Assembly (NCBI GenBank): GCA_000432995.1
Contig: HF972617.1
Span: forward strand, 1-31,430
DNA from: Clostridium sp. CAG:1013
Lineage (GTDB): Bacteria > Bacillota > Clostridia > Oscillospirales > Acutalibacteraceae
DNA length: 31,430 nucleotides
Reading direction: 5' to 3'
Part shown: in pieces, positions 1-8,545 of the stretch
How positions within the stretch are numbered: position 1 is the stretch's first letter
How the letters are laid out: the number at the start of each line of letters is the position of its first letter
Made by a program: the position numbers and the translations under genes
The notes under the pieces: generated by a model
The model's input: only the letters and a program-made list of their open reading frames with translations
What the model was told of the DNA's origin: nothing
Databases searched by the model: none

Positions 1-2
1 AT

Positions 3-95
3 TTCCCTGTGCCTGTTGATGGCGAGGAAGTGAAAGAACTTCCCTTGGAAACTGAAACAACTGTCGAGACGGTAGCGCTGCTCGTGCGTCAATAA
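3..95 (+). CDS. C-terminal tail of an unidentified protein (5' truncated by window)
   Basis: An open frame enters from the left edge and stops with TAA after 30 codons. The tail is acidic and ends in TVETVALLVRQ. This resembles the 'VETVxLL' ending of RlmD/TrmA-type RNA uracil methyltransferases, but that is only a resemblance over a dozen residues. A 30-codon open frame can also arise by chance, so both gene status and identity are weak. The next 120 bases to the DUF3795 gene hold no convincing gene. They contain only a weak promoter-like pair (TTGGAA at 146-151, GATTAT at 170-175, spacer 18). Confidence 0.3.
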   Translation, partial: FPVPVDGEEVKELPLETETTVETVALLVRQ

Positions 96-216
96 TATCC
101 GTTGTGGGACTCCCGGCGAGAAAAGCCTCTTCCATGCAGATGCGTTTGGAAATGAGCCTGGAAAATTTCGATTATTGCCATGCGTTTACTGCCGTTATGA
201 AAAAGAGGTCCATTGA

Positions 217-618
217 ATGGAAAAAACACTGATTGCTCCCTGCGGGATCAACTGCCTTGTCTGTGGAATGTATCAAAAGAAAAAGGATCCATGTAAAGGC
301 TGTATGATTCGCACCACAAGAAAGAGTCAGATCTGCGTAATCAAAAATTGTTCTCAAAGCCGCTGGACCGACCCACCTCTGTGCGTAGGGTGTGCAAAAT
401 TCCCCTGCCGCCGTCTGAAGCAGTTGGACCGGCGTTACTCGGAGAAAACCAAGGGAACTCTCAGCATTATCGAAAATCTGCTAGCCATTCAGCGAGAAGG
501 CATTGATCTTTTTCTTGCCGAGGAAGAAATCAAATGGACTTGTTCCAACTGCGGTAGCCTTCTCCAAATTGGATCACCCATTTGTCCTACCTGTGGCCAT
601 TCGAGAGGTAAATCATGA
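217..618 (+). CDS. DUF3795 cysteine-rich protein with C-terminal zinc ribbon
   Basis: A 133-residue protein of unknown function. The N-terminal half carries the DUF3795 pattern: CGINCLVC near residues 9-16, a CKGC pair near 26-29, and further cysteine pairs up to about residue 64. The C-terminus (about 107-128) adds a separate CxxC...CxxC zinc ribbon (CSNC and CPTC). Metal binding is therefore likely; catalytic function is unknown for the family. The start is supported by AGAGGT about 8 bases upstream. Its TGA overlaps the ATG of the next gene (ATGA at 615-618), so it is the first gene of a translationally coupled trio ending in endonuclease IV. Confidence 0.8.
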   Translation: MEKTLIAPCGINCLVCGMYQKKKDPCKGCMIRTTRKSQICVIKNCSQSRWTDPPLCVGCAKFPCRRLKQLDRRYSEKTKGTLSIIENLLAIQREGIDLFLAEEEIKWTCSNCGSLLQIGSPICPTCGHSRGKS

Positions 619-1001
619 ACGGGACAGACAACAGCCAGGACTGGACCAAACGGGAAACTGTCATCGACTTTTGCAAAAGTCTTTCTCCCGCCGTGGTGGA
701 GGACTACCCTTTTCACGACGATAACTGGACCGTCATGCGCCACTGGGGGAACCGGAAAGGTTTTGCTTTTATCTATGAGCGGCAGGGGCGTATTCAAGTA
801 AATGTAAAATGCAGCCCGGAATGGCGGGAATTCTGGCGAGACACCTACCCTTCCGTAACGCCGGGCTATCACATGAACAAGGAACATTGGAACACCATCG
901 TGTTAGACGGAACGGTGCCCCCGGAAGAGATCCAGAACATGCTTTTGGAAAGTTTCCGGCTCACCGCACCCAAAAGAAAGGAGATACCGCCACCATGCTG
1001 A
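615..1001 (+). CDS. MmcQ/YjbR family protein
   Basis: A 128-residue protein matching the MmcQ/YjbR family (CyaY-like fold, often annotated as DNA-binding). Visible hallmarks are the early [10 protein letters not shown] segment, [14 protein letters not shown], a V.VKC.PE motif, and the [17 protein letters not shown] segment typical of the family's second half. The biochemical role is not established. It overlaps the upstream DUF3795 gene by 4 bases and its TGA lies inside the first codons of nfo (overlap 995-1001), so all three are likely made from one mRNA. Confidence 0.82.
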   Translation: MNGTDNSQDWTKRETVIDFCKSLSPAVVEDYPFHDDNWTVMRHWGNRKGFAFIYERQGRIQVNVKCSPEWREFWRDTYPSVTPGYHMNKEHWNTIVLDGTVPPEEIQNMLLESFRLTAPKRKEIPPPC

Positions 1002-1828
1002 AAATAGGATGCCACCTTTCCAGCTCCAAAGGCTATCTGGCCATGGGCAAGGAAGCGGTGAAAATCGGTGCCAACACTTTTCAATTCTTTACCAGAAATC
1101 CGCGGGGCGGCAAGGCCAAACCTCTTGACTTGGAGGATATAGCCGCGTATAATGCCTTCGCCAAAGAGCAGGGGCTGTTCCCCATTCTGGCACACGCTCC
1201 CTACACCCTGAACGCCTGCGCCGCCGACGAAGGTTTACGGACCTTCGCTCGGGAAACCATGGCCGACGACCTTTCCCGGCTGGAACATATCCCCGGGACC
1301 ATGTACAATTTTCATCCCGGCAGCCACGTGAAGCAGGGAGCCGAAAAAGGGATTCAGCTGATTGCGGAACATTTAAACGCGATCCTCACTCCTGAACTTA
1401 ACACCACCGTGCTGCTGGAGACTATGGCAGGCAAGGGCTCCGAAGTAGGTCGCAGCTTTGAGGAACTTCGTGCAATCATTGATCAGGTGGAGCTTTCAGA
1501 CAAACTGGGGGTCTGTCTGGATACCTGCCACGTGTCCGACGGAGGCTACGACGTGGTAAATGACCTGGATGGAGTATTGGAGAAATTCGACAGAGTCATC
1601 GGGCTGAGGCGGCTGAAGGCCATCCACCTAAATGATTCCATGAACCCCCTGGGCAGCCACAAGGATCGGCACCAAAAACTGGGAGAAGGCACCCTGGGCA
1701 TGGAGGCCCTGGAACGCATTGTAAACCACCCGGCTTTGCGGGATCTGCCCTTCTACCTGGAAACCCCCAACGACTTGGAGGGTTATGCCAGGGAGATCGC
1801 CATGATGAAAGCAGCATACAAAGAATAA
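995..1828 (+). CDS. nfo: Deoxyribonuclease IV (endonuclease IV, AP endonuclease)
   Basis: A 277-residue AP endonuclease of the xylose-isomerase-like TIM barrel family, which cuts 5' of abasic sites in base excision repair. The metal-ligand motifs expected for three Zn2+ ions are present in order: [37 protein letters not shown] and YLETP. The ATG at 995 is chosen because AAAGGAGA lies about a dozen bases upstream and the protein then begins MLKIGCHLS, as usual for the family. The open frame extends further upstream but there it only shadows the MmcQ gene. It is followed at once by a strong terminator. Confidence 0.95.
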   Translation: MLKIGCHLSSSKGYLAMGKEAVKIGANTFQFFTRNPRGGKAKPLDLEDIAAYNAFAKEQGLFPILAHAPYTLNACAADEGLRTFARETMADDLSRLEHIPGTMYNFHPGSHVKQGAEKGIQLIAEHLNAILTPELNTTVLLETMAGKGSEVGRSFEELRAIIDQVELSDKLGVCLDTCHVSDGGYDVVNDLDGVLEKFDRVIGLRRLKAIHLNDSMNPLGSHKDRHQKLGEGTLGMEALERIVNHPALRDLPFYLETPNDLEGYAREIAMMKAAYKE

Positions 1829-1833
1829 AATTT

Positions 1834-1864
1834 AAAAAGGGAGAGCAAAATGCTCTCCCTTTTT
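1834..1864. terminator. Bidirectional intrinsic terminator between nfo and the Ca2+ ATPase
   Basis: A perfect 14-bp inverted repeat (1834-1847 / 1851-1864) with a 3-base loop. It has an A-run on the left and a T-run on the right, so it can end transcription of nfo on + and of the ATPase gene on -. Confidence 0.9.
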
Positions 1865-1870
1865 GATACC

Positions 1871-4510
1871 TCAAGTGCGTTTTCTTTTTTTCGGAGTCAG
1901 GCGAGCCATCAGGAGCTTTTCCCCCTCCACCACCAACAGCGGACACAACGACAAAGCTCCTACTAGAAGCCACTGGAAAGCTGTCAAAGAAATGGTCTTG
2001 AACAAGGCTGCTAAGGGCGGGCACAACACCACGCTGACCATCAACAGAGCGCAGAATCCGCAGGCCATGACCAGCTTCCGGTTGGAGAACAGCCCTAGCC
2101 GCAGTACGGACCGTTCCGAGCGCATATTGAAACTGTGGACTAGCTGGGAAAGGCTGAGCACACAGAAAGCCATCGTGCGTCCTACTACCGGCTGGGTAGG
2201 ATCCGCGTCGAAAAAGACTCGCCCTAGGGTGTAGGCCAGCAGAGCCAGCGCTCCGACCAGGCAGCCTTCCACCGCCACGGAAAAACCCATACCCCCGGAA
2301 AAGATCCCCTCTTCCCGCTTGTGGGGCGGAGCATTCATCACGTCCTTCTGGATGGGGTCCACTCCCAGAGCCAAAGCGGGGAAGGAATCGGTAACAAGGT
2401 TTACCCACAAAAGTTGGATCGCCAGCAGGGGTGTAGGTACCCGCAACAGAAACGCCACGAACACCACCAGGATCTCCCCGATATTGCAGGAGAGCAGAAA
2501 ATGGATCGTCTTGCGGATATTCTGATAGATACCTCTCCCCTCTCGTACCGCCGCCACGATAGTGGAGAAATCGTCGTCCGTGAGGACCATATCCGCTGCG
2601 GATTGGGCTACTTCCGTGCCGTTCTTTCCCATGGCGCAGCCGATATCCGCGCTTTTCAAGGCGGGGGCGTCGTTGACCCCGTCACCAGTCATGGCCACCA
2701 CCATGCCTCGGCGCTGGAAGGCCTTGACGATTTTCACCTTGTGTTCCGGGGACACACGAGCAAAAACCCGATAGTCAAAAATCTTTTTGCTCAGTTCCCC
2801 ATCGTCCAAACGATCCAGCTCTTGGCCTGTCATCACCTGAGAGGAGTTTTCCGCCATGCCAAGCCGCTTTCCAATAGCTAAAGCCGTGGCTGCGTGGTCC
2901 CCGGTTATCATCACCGGAAGGATACCCGCCCGCTGGCACTGGGCCACCGCTTCTTTCACCCCGGGCCGGGGCGGATCCTCCATGGCGATGAGACCGCAGA
3001 AGATGAGACCACTTTCCGTTTCCCGATCGTCATCGGACAGGGTAGTTACATGTTTATAGGCCACCGCCAGCACACGCAATGCCCGCTGGGCCAATGCAGT
3101 ATTGTCGGAAAGAACCTTTGCTTTCATAGCACCGGTAAAAGGCTGGCTCCCCCTGCCCTGGACCATTCCCGTACACCGGGCAATGAGCACATCCGGCGCC
3201 CCTTTGGAAATAATCCGATACCCTCCCTCCGGCAGACGATGGGCAGTGGTCATCATTTTCCGTGCAGAGGTAAAGGGGATCTCCCCCACCCGGGGGAATT
3301 TCTTCTCCAGCGTTTCCTTTTCCCGTTTGCAGGCTCGGAGAAAGGCTGTCTCCGTTGGATCTCCAGTGAGCGTTCCTCCCACCACCTGAGAATTGTTGCA
3401 CAAAGATGCCAACTCCAAAGCAAACTGGGGCAAAGCACCTTCCAGTCGCTCTTCCCCTCTGGGGCCGGAAAAAGCCACTACAGTCATCTTGTTCTGGGTG
3501 AGGGTTCCCGTCTTGTCAGAACAGATCACCTGAGTGCTGCCCAGGGTTTCCACCGCAGGAAGGTGTCGGACGATCGCTCGCTTCTGAGCCATACGCTTGA
3601 TGCCCATGGCAAGCACGATGGTCACCACGGCAGTGAGGCCTTCGGGAATAGCCGCCACCCCCAGACTGATGGCGATCATGAACATTTCCAGGGGTTCCAT
3701 CCGCTGGAGAAGCCCCAGCAAGAAGATCACCCCGCAGATGAGCACTACCCCAGCTCCCAGTACTTTACCCGTTTGTTTCAGCCGCTGCTGCAAGGGAGTC
3801 TGGGGAGCCTTTTCGTTTTCCAGCATACGGGCGATCTTTCCCATAGCGGTGTCCATTCCCGTGGCTGTTACCACGCCCACTCCCGCCCCGGACGCCACTC
3901 CTGTGGAGGAAAACACCATGTTCTTCCGCTCCCCCAGAGGCGCGTTCTTGGGGCATCGGGCATCGGCGTCCTTTTCCGACGGGACAGATTCCCCTGTCAG
4001 GGCAGACTCCTCCGCTTTCAGCTCCACACTGCGCAGCAGACGCAGGTCAGCCGGGACAAGATCCCCCGCCTGGAGCACCACCACGTCGCCGGGCACCAGT
4101 TCCCAGCTCTCCACTCTCTGACGCTTCCCGTCCCGGAGGACCTGAGCGTGAGGCGAGGACATTTTTTTCAGCGCTTCGATGGCTTTATCCGCCCGCAGCT
4201 CCTGGACCGTGCCGATCACCGCATTTACAACCACGATGGCCAGGATGATGAGGGAATCCACATATTCCCCGTCCCCCTTGACCCACGACACGGCAAAAGA
4301 CACCGCCGCTGCCGCCAAAAGGATCAGTACCATCAGGTCCTGGAATTGGCTTAAAAAGCGCAGAAAAAGACTCTGGCCTTTCGATGTCTGCAATTCGTTT
4401 CTTCCGTATTTCCCCAGCCGGCGCTGGCACTCCGCCCCGCTCAAACCCCGGTGGGGATCCGTCCTCAGGGCTTCCAGGACTTCCTCCCGGCTGACGCTGA
4501 AAAAATCCAT
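1871..4510 (-). CDS. Cation-transporting P-type ATPase, Ca2+ (PMCA/SERCA-like) type
   Basis: An 879-residue P2-type ATPase, predicted to export Ca2+ across the cytoplasmic membrane. Landmarks are an N-terminal cation-ATPase domain (about 1-70), the TGES actuator loop near 172, the IPEGLTAVV ion-site helix near 288, the phosphorylation motif DKTGTLT at about 332-338, the TGDGVNDAP hinge in the last third, and C-terminal membrane helices. The ion-site motif reads PEGL-T-AVV where many calcium pumps have PEGLPAVV. The start ATG at 4510 is set by AAGGAGG at 4520-4526; an in-frame extension of eight codons would bury this site. It is a single gene between two terminators, with no Ca2+ regulator nearby. 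Confidence 0.92.
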   Translation of the reverse strand: MDFFSVSREEVLEALRTDPHRGLSGAECQRRLGKYGRNELQTSKGQSLFLRFLSQFQDLMVLILLAAAAVSFAVSWVKGDGEYVDSLIILAIVVVNAVIGTVQELRADKAIEALKKMSSPHAQVLRDGKRQRVESWELVPGDVVVLQAGDLVPADLRLLRSVELKAEESALTGESVPSEKDADARCPKNAPLGERKNMVFSSTGVASGAGVGVVTATGMDTAMGKIARMLENEKAPQTPLQQRLKQTGKVLGAGVVLICGVIFLLGLLQRMEPLEMFMIAISLGVAAIPEGLTAVVTIVLAMGIKRMAQKRAIVRHLPAVETLGSTQVICSDKTGTLTQNKMTVVAFSGPRGEERLEGALPQFALELASLCNNSQVVGGTLTGDPTETAFLRACKREKETLEKKFPRVGEIPFTSARKMMTTAHRLPEGGYRIISKGAPDVLIARCTGMVQGRGSQPFTGAMKAKVLSDNTALAQRALRVLAVAYKHVTTLSDDDRETESGLIFCGLIAMEDPPRPGVKEAVAQCQRAGILPVMITGDHAATALAIGKRLGMAENSSQVMTGQELDRLDDGELSKKIFDYRVFARVSPEHKVKIVKAFQRRGMVVAMTGDGVNDAPALKSADIGCAMGKNGTEVAQSAADMVLTDDDFSTIVAAVREGRGIYQNIRKTIHFLLSCNIGEILVVFVAFLLRVPTPLLAIQLLWVNLVTDSFPALALGVDPIQKDVMNAPPHKREEGIFSGGMGFSVAVEGCLVGALALLAYTLGRVFFDADPTQPVVGRTMAFCVLSLSQLVHSFNMRSERSVLRLGLFSNRKLVMACGFCALLMVSVVLCPPLAALFKTISLTAFQWLLVGALSLCPLLVVEGEKLLMARLTPKKRKRT

Positions 4511-4594
4511 TCCTTTGCTCCTCCTTGAAGTCAAGGCCAGCGGCCTGCTTTTTTATAAGGTCTATGCGGTGTTGCCAGGCTTTATGAGGGCAAA

Positions 4595-4618
4595 AGAAAA
4601 ACCCCGCAAGAAGCGGGG
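4595..4618 (-). terminator. Intrinsic terminator of the flavin reductase gene
   Basis: On the minus strand, a CCCCGC/GCGGGG 6-bp stem with a 5-base loop is followed by a run of T (4595-4601 on plus reads as A). It begins 13 bases past the flavin reductase stop codon. Confidence 0.8.
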
Positions 4619-4630
4619 CGTTTCCGACGT

Positions 4631-5140
4631 TCAGTTTCCTTTTTGGTAAGAGGGGGCGTTCTTGGGAGTCTTGCCCTTGATGACGTTCCGGTAATAGGCG
4701 TAGGTCAAAGGCTCTTCCTCAGAGAGGATCTCCGACTCCTCTGCTAAACCGATGAACACCATATGAGTGCCAAGGTCCACAGTCTTTTCTACCTTACAGC
4801 TGTAATGGGCGCAGGCAGCCTGGAGGGGATATGGCATACCGGCGTTGTCCTGAGCAAAGGGAATATCCTCGAATTTGTCAAGATCTCTGCCGGAACGGAA
4901 TCCGAACCGTCCGATGTACATAAAATCTGCCCGCTGGTCCAAAGCCACGGCAGCAAAACGGCCGGCCTTCTCAATGAGCTGGCAGGTGAGGTTCTCCTTG
5001 CTCACCGCCACAGAAAGCCGCACGGGCTCAGCGGTGACCTGCTGCAAGGTGTTGACCACACAGCCGCTGCGCTGTCCTTCCGCCTCAGCGGACACCACAT
5101 ACAAGCCGTATGTTACTTTGTACAATGCTTTTTCATCCAT
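4631..5140 (-). CDS. Flavin reductase domain protein (FMN-binding split barrel)
   Basis: A 169-residue protein of the flavin reductase-like family. The pattern is LYKVTYGLYVVSAE near the N-terminus, a conserved NTLQQVTAEP (FMN-binding) segment around 30-40, SKEN (47-50), and a C-terminal CK...TVDLGTHMVFIGL..AE segment. In clostridia this domain reduces flavin or rubredoxin, alone or fused to rubredoxin; here it stands alone. The start has AAGGAGG a few bases upstream. It has its own promoter, back to back with that of azlC, and its own terminator. Confidence 0.85.
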   Translation of the reverse strand: MDEKALYKVTYGLYVVSAEAEGQRSGCVVNTLQQVTAEPVRLSVAVSKENLTCQLIEKAGRFAAVALDQRADFMYIGRFGFRSGRDLDKFEDIPFAQDNAGMPYPLQAACAHYSCKVEKTVDLGTHMVFIGLAEESEILSEEEPLTYAYYRNVIKGKTPKNAPSYQKGN

Positions 5141-5177
5141 GGAAAGAGCCTCCTTTTCAGTGGGATTCTATGTCTCT

Positions 5178-5206
5178 ATTATTTCACACTTGCCGCCATT
5201 TATCAA
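5178..5206 (-). promoter_or_regulatory. Promoter of the flavin reductase gene
   Basis: On the minus strand TTGATA (5201-5206) and AATAAT (5178-5183) are separated by 17 bases, a good sigma-A match about 40 bases upstream of the gene. Confidence 0.65.
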
Positions 5207-5208
5207 TC

Positions 5209-5238
5209 TTGACTTTTCTATGGACTCCCGGGTATAAT
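5209..5238 (+). promoter_or_regulatory. Promoter of azlCD
   Basis: TTGACT (5209-5214), an 18-base spacer and a perfect TATAAT (5233-5238). An upstream in-frame ATG at 5237 lies inside this -10 box, so it cannot be on the transcript. This fixes the azlC start at 5279. The two divergent -35 boxes (5201-5206 and 5209-5214) are only two bases apart. Confidence 0.75.
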
Positions 5239-5278
5239 GAAACGTATTTTGTTAGATTATGGGAAAGAAGATGGACCC

Positions 5279-6031
5279 ATGAAGGGAAGCAAAACCTTCC
5301 GTTACGCGTTTTCAAAGTCTCTGCCGGTGATGTTCGGCTACCTCTTTTTAGGCTCCGCTTTCGGAGTGATGCTCCAACAGGCTGGCTACAATTTTATCTG
5401 GGCGTTTTTCATCAGCCTGACGGTGTTCGCAGGGTCGGGGCAGTTTTTGCTGGTGTCCCTGCTCAGTGGCGGCGCCACTCTCACCATGACGGCAGCCATG
5501 ACACTGCTCATCAACAGCCGCCACATTTTCTACGGGTTGTCCTTTCTGGAGCGCTTTAAAAAGACCGGGAAGAAATACCCTTACATGATTTTCTCCCTCA
5601 CCGACGAGACCTACTCAGTGCTGTGTTCCGTAAAGCCTGAGAAGGACGTAGACGAGGGCAAAGCCATGTTCCTTATCGCCTTGTTCGACCACCTATACTG
5701 GATCGCTGGAGGCGTGCTGGGAGCTCTGCTGGGGCAGTTCCTGCCCATCGACTTTACCGGTATCGACTTCTCCATGACAGCGCTGTTTGTGGTGCTGTTC
5801 ATTGAGCAGTGGCTGGATTTCAAATCCCATCTGCCCGCTCTTACTGGGTTGTTTGTGTCTTTGGTGTTTCTGCTGCTTTTGGGACCGGACAACTTTATCC
5901 TTCCCTCCCTGCTGGTGACTGTCACCGTTCTAATGGCCTGCAAGAACTTGGTTCAAAAGAAAATGGAGGAGCCCGCCCCGGCGGCAGATGAGCTGGAATC
6001 TCAGGAAAGCAAGGAGGAGGATGCCCCATGA
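5279..6031 (+). CDS. azlC: AzlC family branched-chain amino acid exporter, large subunit
   Basis: A 250-residue integral membrane protein of the AzlC family, which with AzlD forms a branched-chain amino acid exporter (azaleucine resistance in Bacillus). Visible family marks are the N-terminal FRYAFSKSLPVMFGYLFLGSAFGVM helix, VFAGSGQFLL, the LLINSRHIFYGLS motif and DETYSVL. The C-terminal tail is acidic and soluble. The ATG at 5279 is used rather than 5237 because the latter overlaps the promoter's -10 box. The ribosome binding site in front of 5279 is weak (GGGAAAGAAG). Its TGA overlaps the azlD ATG. Confidence 0.9.
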   Translation: MKGSKTFRYAFSKSLPVMFGYLFLGSAFGVMLQQAGYNFIWAFFISLTVFAGSGQFLLVSLLSGGATLTMTAAMTLLINSRHIFYGLSFLERFKKTGKKYPYMIFSLTDETYSVLCSVKPEKDVDEGKAMFLIALFDHLYWIAGGVLGALLGQFLPIDFTGIDFSMTALFVVLFIEQWLDFKSHLPALTGLFVSLVFLLLLGPDNFILPSLLVTVTVLMACKNLVQKKMEEPAPAADELESQESKEEDAP

Positions 6032-6357
6032 CCATGATTCAATCCATCATCACCATTGCAGTGGCGGCTGTATGCACCTTCTGCACCCGGCTGTTCCCCT
6101 TCGCCCTTTTTGGCGGCAAACGCCAGGTGCCTCGGGTTGTGCTGTTCCTGGGGAACGTGCTCCCGCCCGCCATCATCGCTACCCTGATCATTTACTGCTT
6201 GAAAAGCGTCAACCTTCTCAACTTCCCCAGCGGTATCCCTGAGTTGATCTCCATCGCCTTGGTGGCAGTTCTCCACCTGTGGAAACGAAACACTTTGCTC
6301 AGCGTGGGCGCGGGCACTATCTGCTACATGATACTGATCCAAACCGTGTTCGCCTAA
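6028..6357 (+). CDS. azlD: AzlD family branched-chain amino acid exporter, small subunit
   Basis: A 109-residue membrane protein with about four hydrophobic segments, matching AzlD: CTFCTRLFPFALF near residues 16-28, the VLFLGNVLPPAI motif and a C-terminal LHLWKRNTLLSVGAGTICYM. It starts in an ATGA overlap with azlC, the usual arrangement for this two-subunit exporter, and is followed by a terminator shared with rhaD. Confidence 0.9.
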   Translation: MTMIQSIITIAVAAVCTFCTRLFPFALFGGKRQVPRVVLFLGNVLPPAIIATLIIYCLKSVNLLNFPSGIPELISIALVAVLHLWKRNTLLSVGAGTICYMILIQTVFA

Positions 6358-6374
6358 TCACATAGATTCTATAG

Positions 6375-6407
6375 AAAAACGGGCCTCCTTACCGGAAGCC
6401 CGTTTTT
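6375..6407. terminator. Bidirectional terminator between azlD and rhaD
   Basis: A 10-bp perfect stem AAAAACGGGC / GCCCGTTTTT (6375-6384 / 6398-6407) with a 13-base loop, A-run on one side and T-run on the other. It serves the two convergent operons. Confidence 0.85.
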
Positions 6408-6417
6408 TGCACTTATT

Positions 6418-7245
6418 TTAATTCAGGAACTCCTCCCGCAGGGTGACACCAAAATCCTTGGCGATAGCCCGCAGATCGTCGTCCTCAATGGTCTGCATGA
6501 TTTTCCCTTGGCCGGCAGACAGGGCCAGCAGGTAGATCTGGGCCGCCTTCTCAATGGTGTGCATCAGCCCAAAGGTGGTATCGAAATCCGGACCGGAAGC
6601 GAACAGCCCATGATGGGCCCACACCGCCGCGTCATACTCCTTCATCAGCTTGCTGGTTGCCAGAGCGATATCCGCCCCGCCGGGAACCATCCAAGGCACC
6701 ACTCCCACGCCTCCGGGAAACACCACCGGACACTCGGTAGCGCTCTGCCAAAGAGCCCTTGTAAAATCACGGGCTGTAAGGGGCAGGATGTAAGTCATGG
6801 CAATCAGATTGGCGGGATGAGCATGGTAGATTACCCGGTTTTCCCCGTTGGTGGCTGCTTTCCGCACGCTGTGATTGAGGAAATGGCTGGGGAACTCACT
6901 GGTGGGACGACCGCCTTTTTCCAGGCCCCAAACGATCCGCCAGCGCTTCCCTTCCCCGTCGATCTCCAAAATGCACAGATTATCCTGGGGGACCAGAGGC
7001 ACGTTGCGGAAGTATTTCCCACTGCCTGTGGAGATGAAATACTCTCCCGCCAGATTCTCTCCGGTAACTCCCATGTCCACCCAGTCTCCCGGGGTTTCTT
7101 TAAAATAGGGCCTGCACTGGTCCACCTCTTCCGGACGCATCCGGTAGGTCAGGTTACCGCCGTTGCGCTCATGCCAACCCTGGTCCCATCCGTCACCGCA
7201 CATGCGGATGTAATCTTGCATCACTGGAATATCTGTGATCTTCAT
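6418..7245 (-). CDS. rhaD: Rhamnulose-1-phosphate aldolase
   Basis: A 275-residue class II aldolase of the AraD/FucA family that splits L-rhamnulose 1-phosphate into dihydroxyacetone phosphate and L-lactaldehyde. The size equals E. coli RhaD. Supporting segments are the N-terminal GDGWDQGWHERNGGNLTYR, the STGSGKYF and HAHPANLIAMTY zinc/phosphate region, and WAHHGLFASG carrying a zinc histidine. The ATG at 7245 follows GAGGAGG (7253-7259), which touches the rhaA stop codon. A 41-codon in-frame extension upstream lies inside rhaA and is rejected. It is the last gene of the operon. Confidence 0.95.
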   Translation of the reverse strand: MKITDIPVMQDYIRMCGDGWDQGWHERNGGNLTYRMRPEEVDQCRPYFKETPGDWVDMGVTGENLAGEYFISTGSGKYFRNVPLVPQDNLCILEIDGEGKRWRIVWGLEKGGRPTSEFPSHFLNHSVRKAATNGENRVIYHAHPANLIAMTYILPLTARDFTRALWQSATECPVVFPGGVGVVPWMVPGGADIALATSKLMKEYDAAVWAHHGLFASGPDFDTTFGLMHTIEKAAQIYLLALSAGQGKIMQTIEDDDLRAIAKDFGVTLREEFLN

Positions 7246-7258
7246 GACTGTATCCTCC

Positions 7259-8512
7259 TCATACCCGCTTGAGCAGGACATCCCGCTCGTACTGGGCCAC
7301 TGTGTCAAACCATTCCTTCCCTCCGGGGACTCCTTGTGTCTGGCAGTAATGCTCCCAGATATCTCCAAAGGGCAGTGTTTTCAACTCTTCATTCAGGACC
7401 ATCAGCTCCGTAAACCGGCAGCTGTCCTGGAGCTCCTTCAGCTGATCCCAAGGCTGGAGCAGGGCGAACAGCAGCGCTTTTTCCATGCTCCGGGTGCCTA
7501 CCACCCAGGCCGCCACACGGTTGATAGAGGCGTCGAAGAAGTCCAGGCCGATGAGCACCCGGTCTAAAGCGTCGTTGCGGACGATCTCCTTGGCGATCTC
7601 CTTTACCTCGTCCTCATAGAGCACCACATGGTCGCTGTCCCACCGGACAGGCCGGGTGACGTGAAGGGGCACCTTGTCAAAGAAAGCAAGCAGGCTGGGG
7701 ATCTTGTCGCTTACCACCTCCGTGGGGTGGTAATGGCCGTTGTCCAACAGGTCGTAGACCCCAGGATGGCTGGCGGCGTAGCTGAGGTAGAATTCCGAGG
7801 AACCAACGGTGAAAGCCTCCATGCCAATGCCGAACACCTTGCTCTCCACGCAGTCGATGACCCCGGGGAGCTTTTCCGCGAAGATCTGATCCAGGCTATC
7901 CTTCAGCCGCAGCCGGGGCCCCAGACGATCGGCGGGAATGTCCTTATAGCCGTCGGGGATCCACACGTTGCACAGCACCGGGCTCCCCAACTGCTCCGCA
8001 ATGTAGGAGGAGATCCTCCGGCACTGGATGCCGTGGCGCACCCAGAACTGACGCACGTTCTCCTCCGGGGAGGAAAGAGTCAGGTTGTCCTTCACCATGG
8101 GGTGACTGAAGAAGGTGGGGTTGAAGTCGATGCCAAGATCGTTTTCCTTGGCAAACTGAATCCACTTGTCAAAGTGGCGGGGCTGAAGCTGATCCCGGTC
8201 CACCTGCTCACCGTCTTCAAAGACGGCGTAGCTGGCATGAAGGCTGATCCGCCTTTTCCCGGGCACCAGGCTCATTGCCTTTAAAAAGTCCGCTTTCAGC
8301 TCCTCAAAGTTCCGTGCCCGGCCCGGATAATTTCCAGTGGTTTGGATGCCGCCGGACAGCGCTCTTCCCGTGCCCTCCAAACCGATGACATCGTCACCCT
8401 GCCAGCAGTGAACGCTGATGGGGATATTCGCCAGTTTTGCCAGGGCGGCCTCTACGTCCACGCCCAGCTCCTCGTACCGCTTTTTCGCACTTTCATATCG
8501 TTCGCTCAACAT
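7259..8512 (-). CDS. rhaA: L-rhamnose isomerase
   Basis: A 417-residue isomerase converting L-rhamnose to L-rhamnulose, the first step of the pathway. Its length is close to E. coli RhaA (419). Family segments are visible throughout: VHCWQGDDVIGLE near residue 34, GGIQTTGNYPGRARN, RISLHASY, DFNPTFFSHP, VLCNVWIPDGYKDIP, TVGSSEFYLSYA, NGHYHPTEVVSDKI, and IGLDFFDASINRVAAWVVGTR near the C-terminus. AAAGGATGAG precedes the ATG. It sits 33 bases after rhaB and 13 bases before the rhaD start. Confidence 0.97.
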   Translation of the reverse strand: MLSERYESAKKRYEELGVDVEAALAKLANIPISVHCWQGDDVIGLEGTGRALSGGIQTTGNYPGRARNFEELKADFLKAMSLVPGKRRISLHASYAVFEDGEQVDRDQLQPRHFDKWIQFAKENDLGIDFNPTFFSHPMVKDNLTLSSPEENVRQFWVRHGIQCRRISSYIAEQLGSPVLCNVWIPDGYKDIPADRLGPRLRLKDSLDQIFAEKLPGVIDCVESKVFGIGMEAFTVGSSEFYLSYAASHPGVYDLLDNGHYHPTEVVSDKIPSLLAFFDKVPLHVTRPVRWDSDHVVLYEDEVKEIAKEIVRNDALDRVLIGLDFFDASINRVAAWVVGTRSMEKALLFALLQPWDQLKELQDSCRFTELMVLNEELKTLPFGDIWEHYCQTQGVPGGKEWFDTVAQYERDVLLKRV

Positions 8513-8545
8513 AACTCATCCTTTCTCTATGAATGATCGATATTT

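Noticed and set aside
134..232. A 32-codon frame ahead of and overlapping the DUF3795 gene
   Set aside because: No ribosome binding site in front of its ATG and no recognisable family; kept only as a remote possibility.
2894..4354. A 486-codon plus-strand frame opposite the P-type ATPase
   Set aside because: No family resemblance, no ribosome binding site, and the minus strand carries every ATPase motif.
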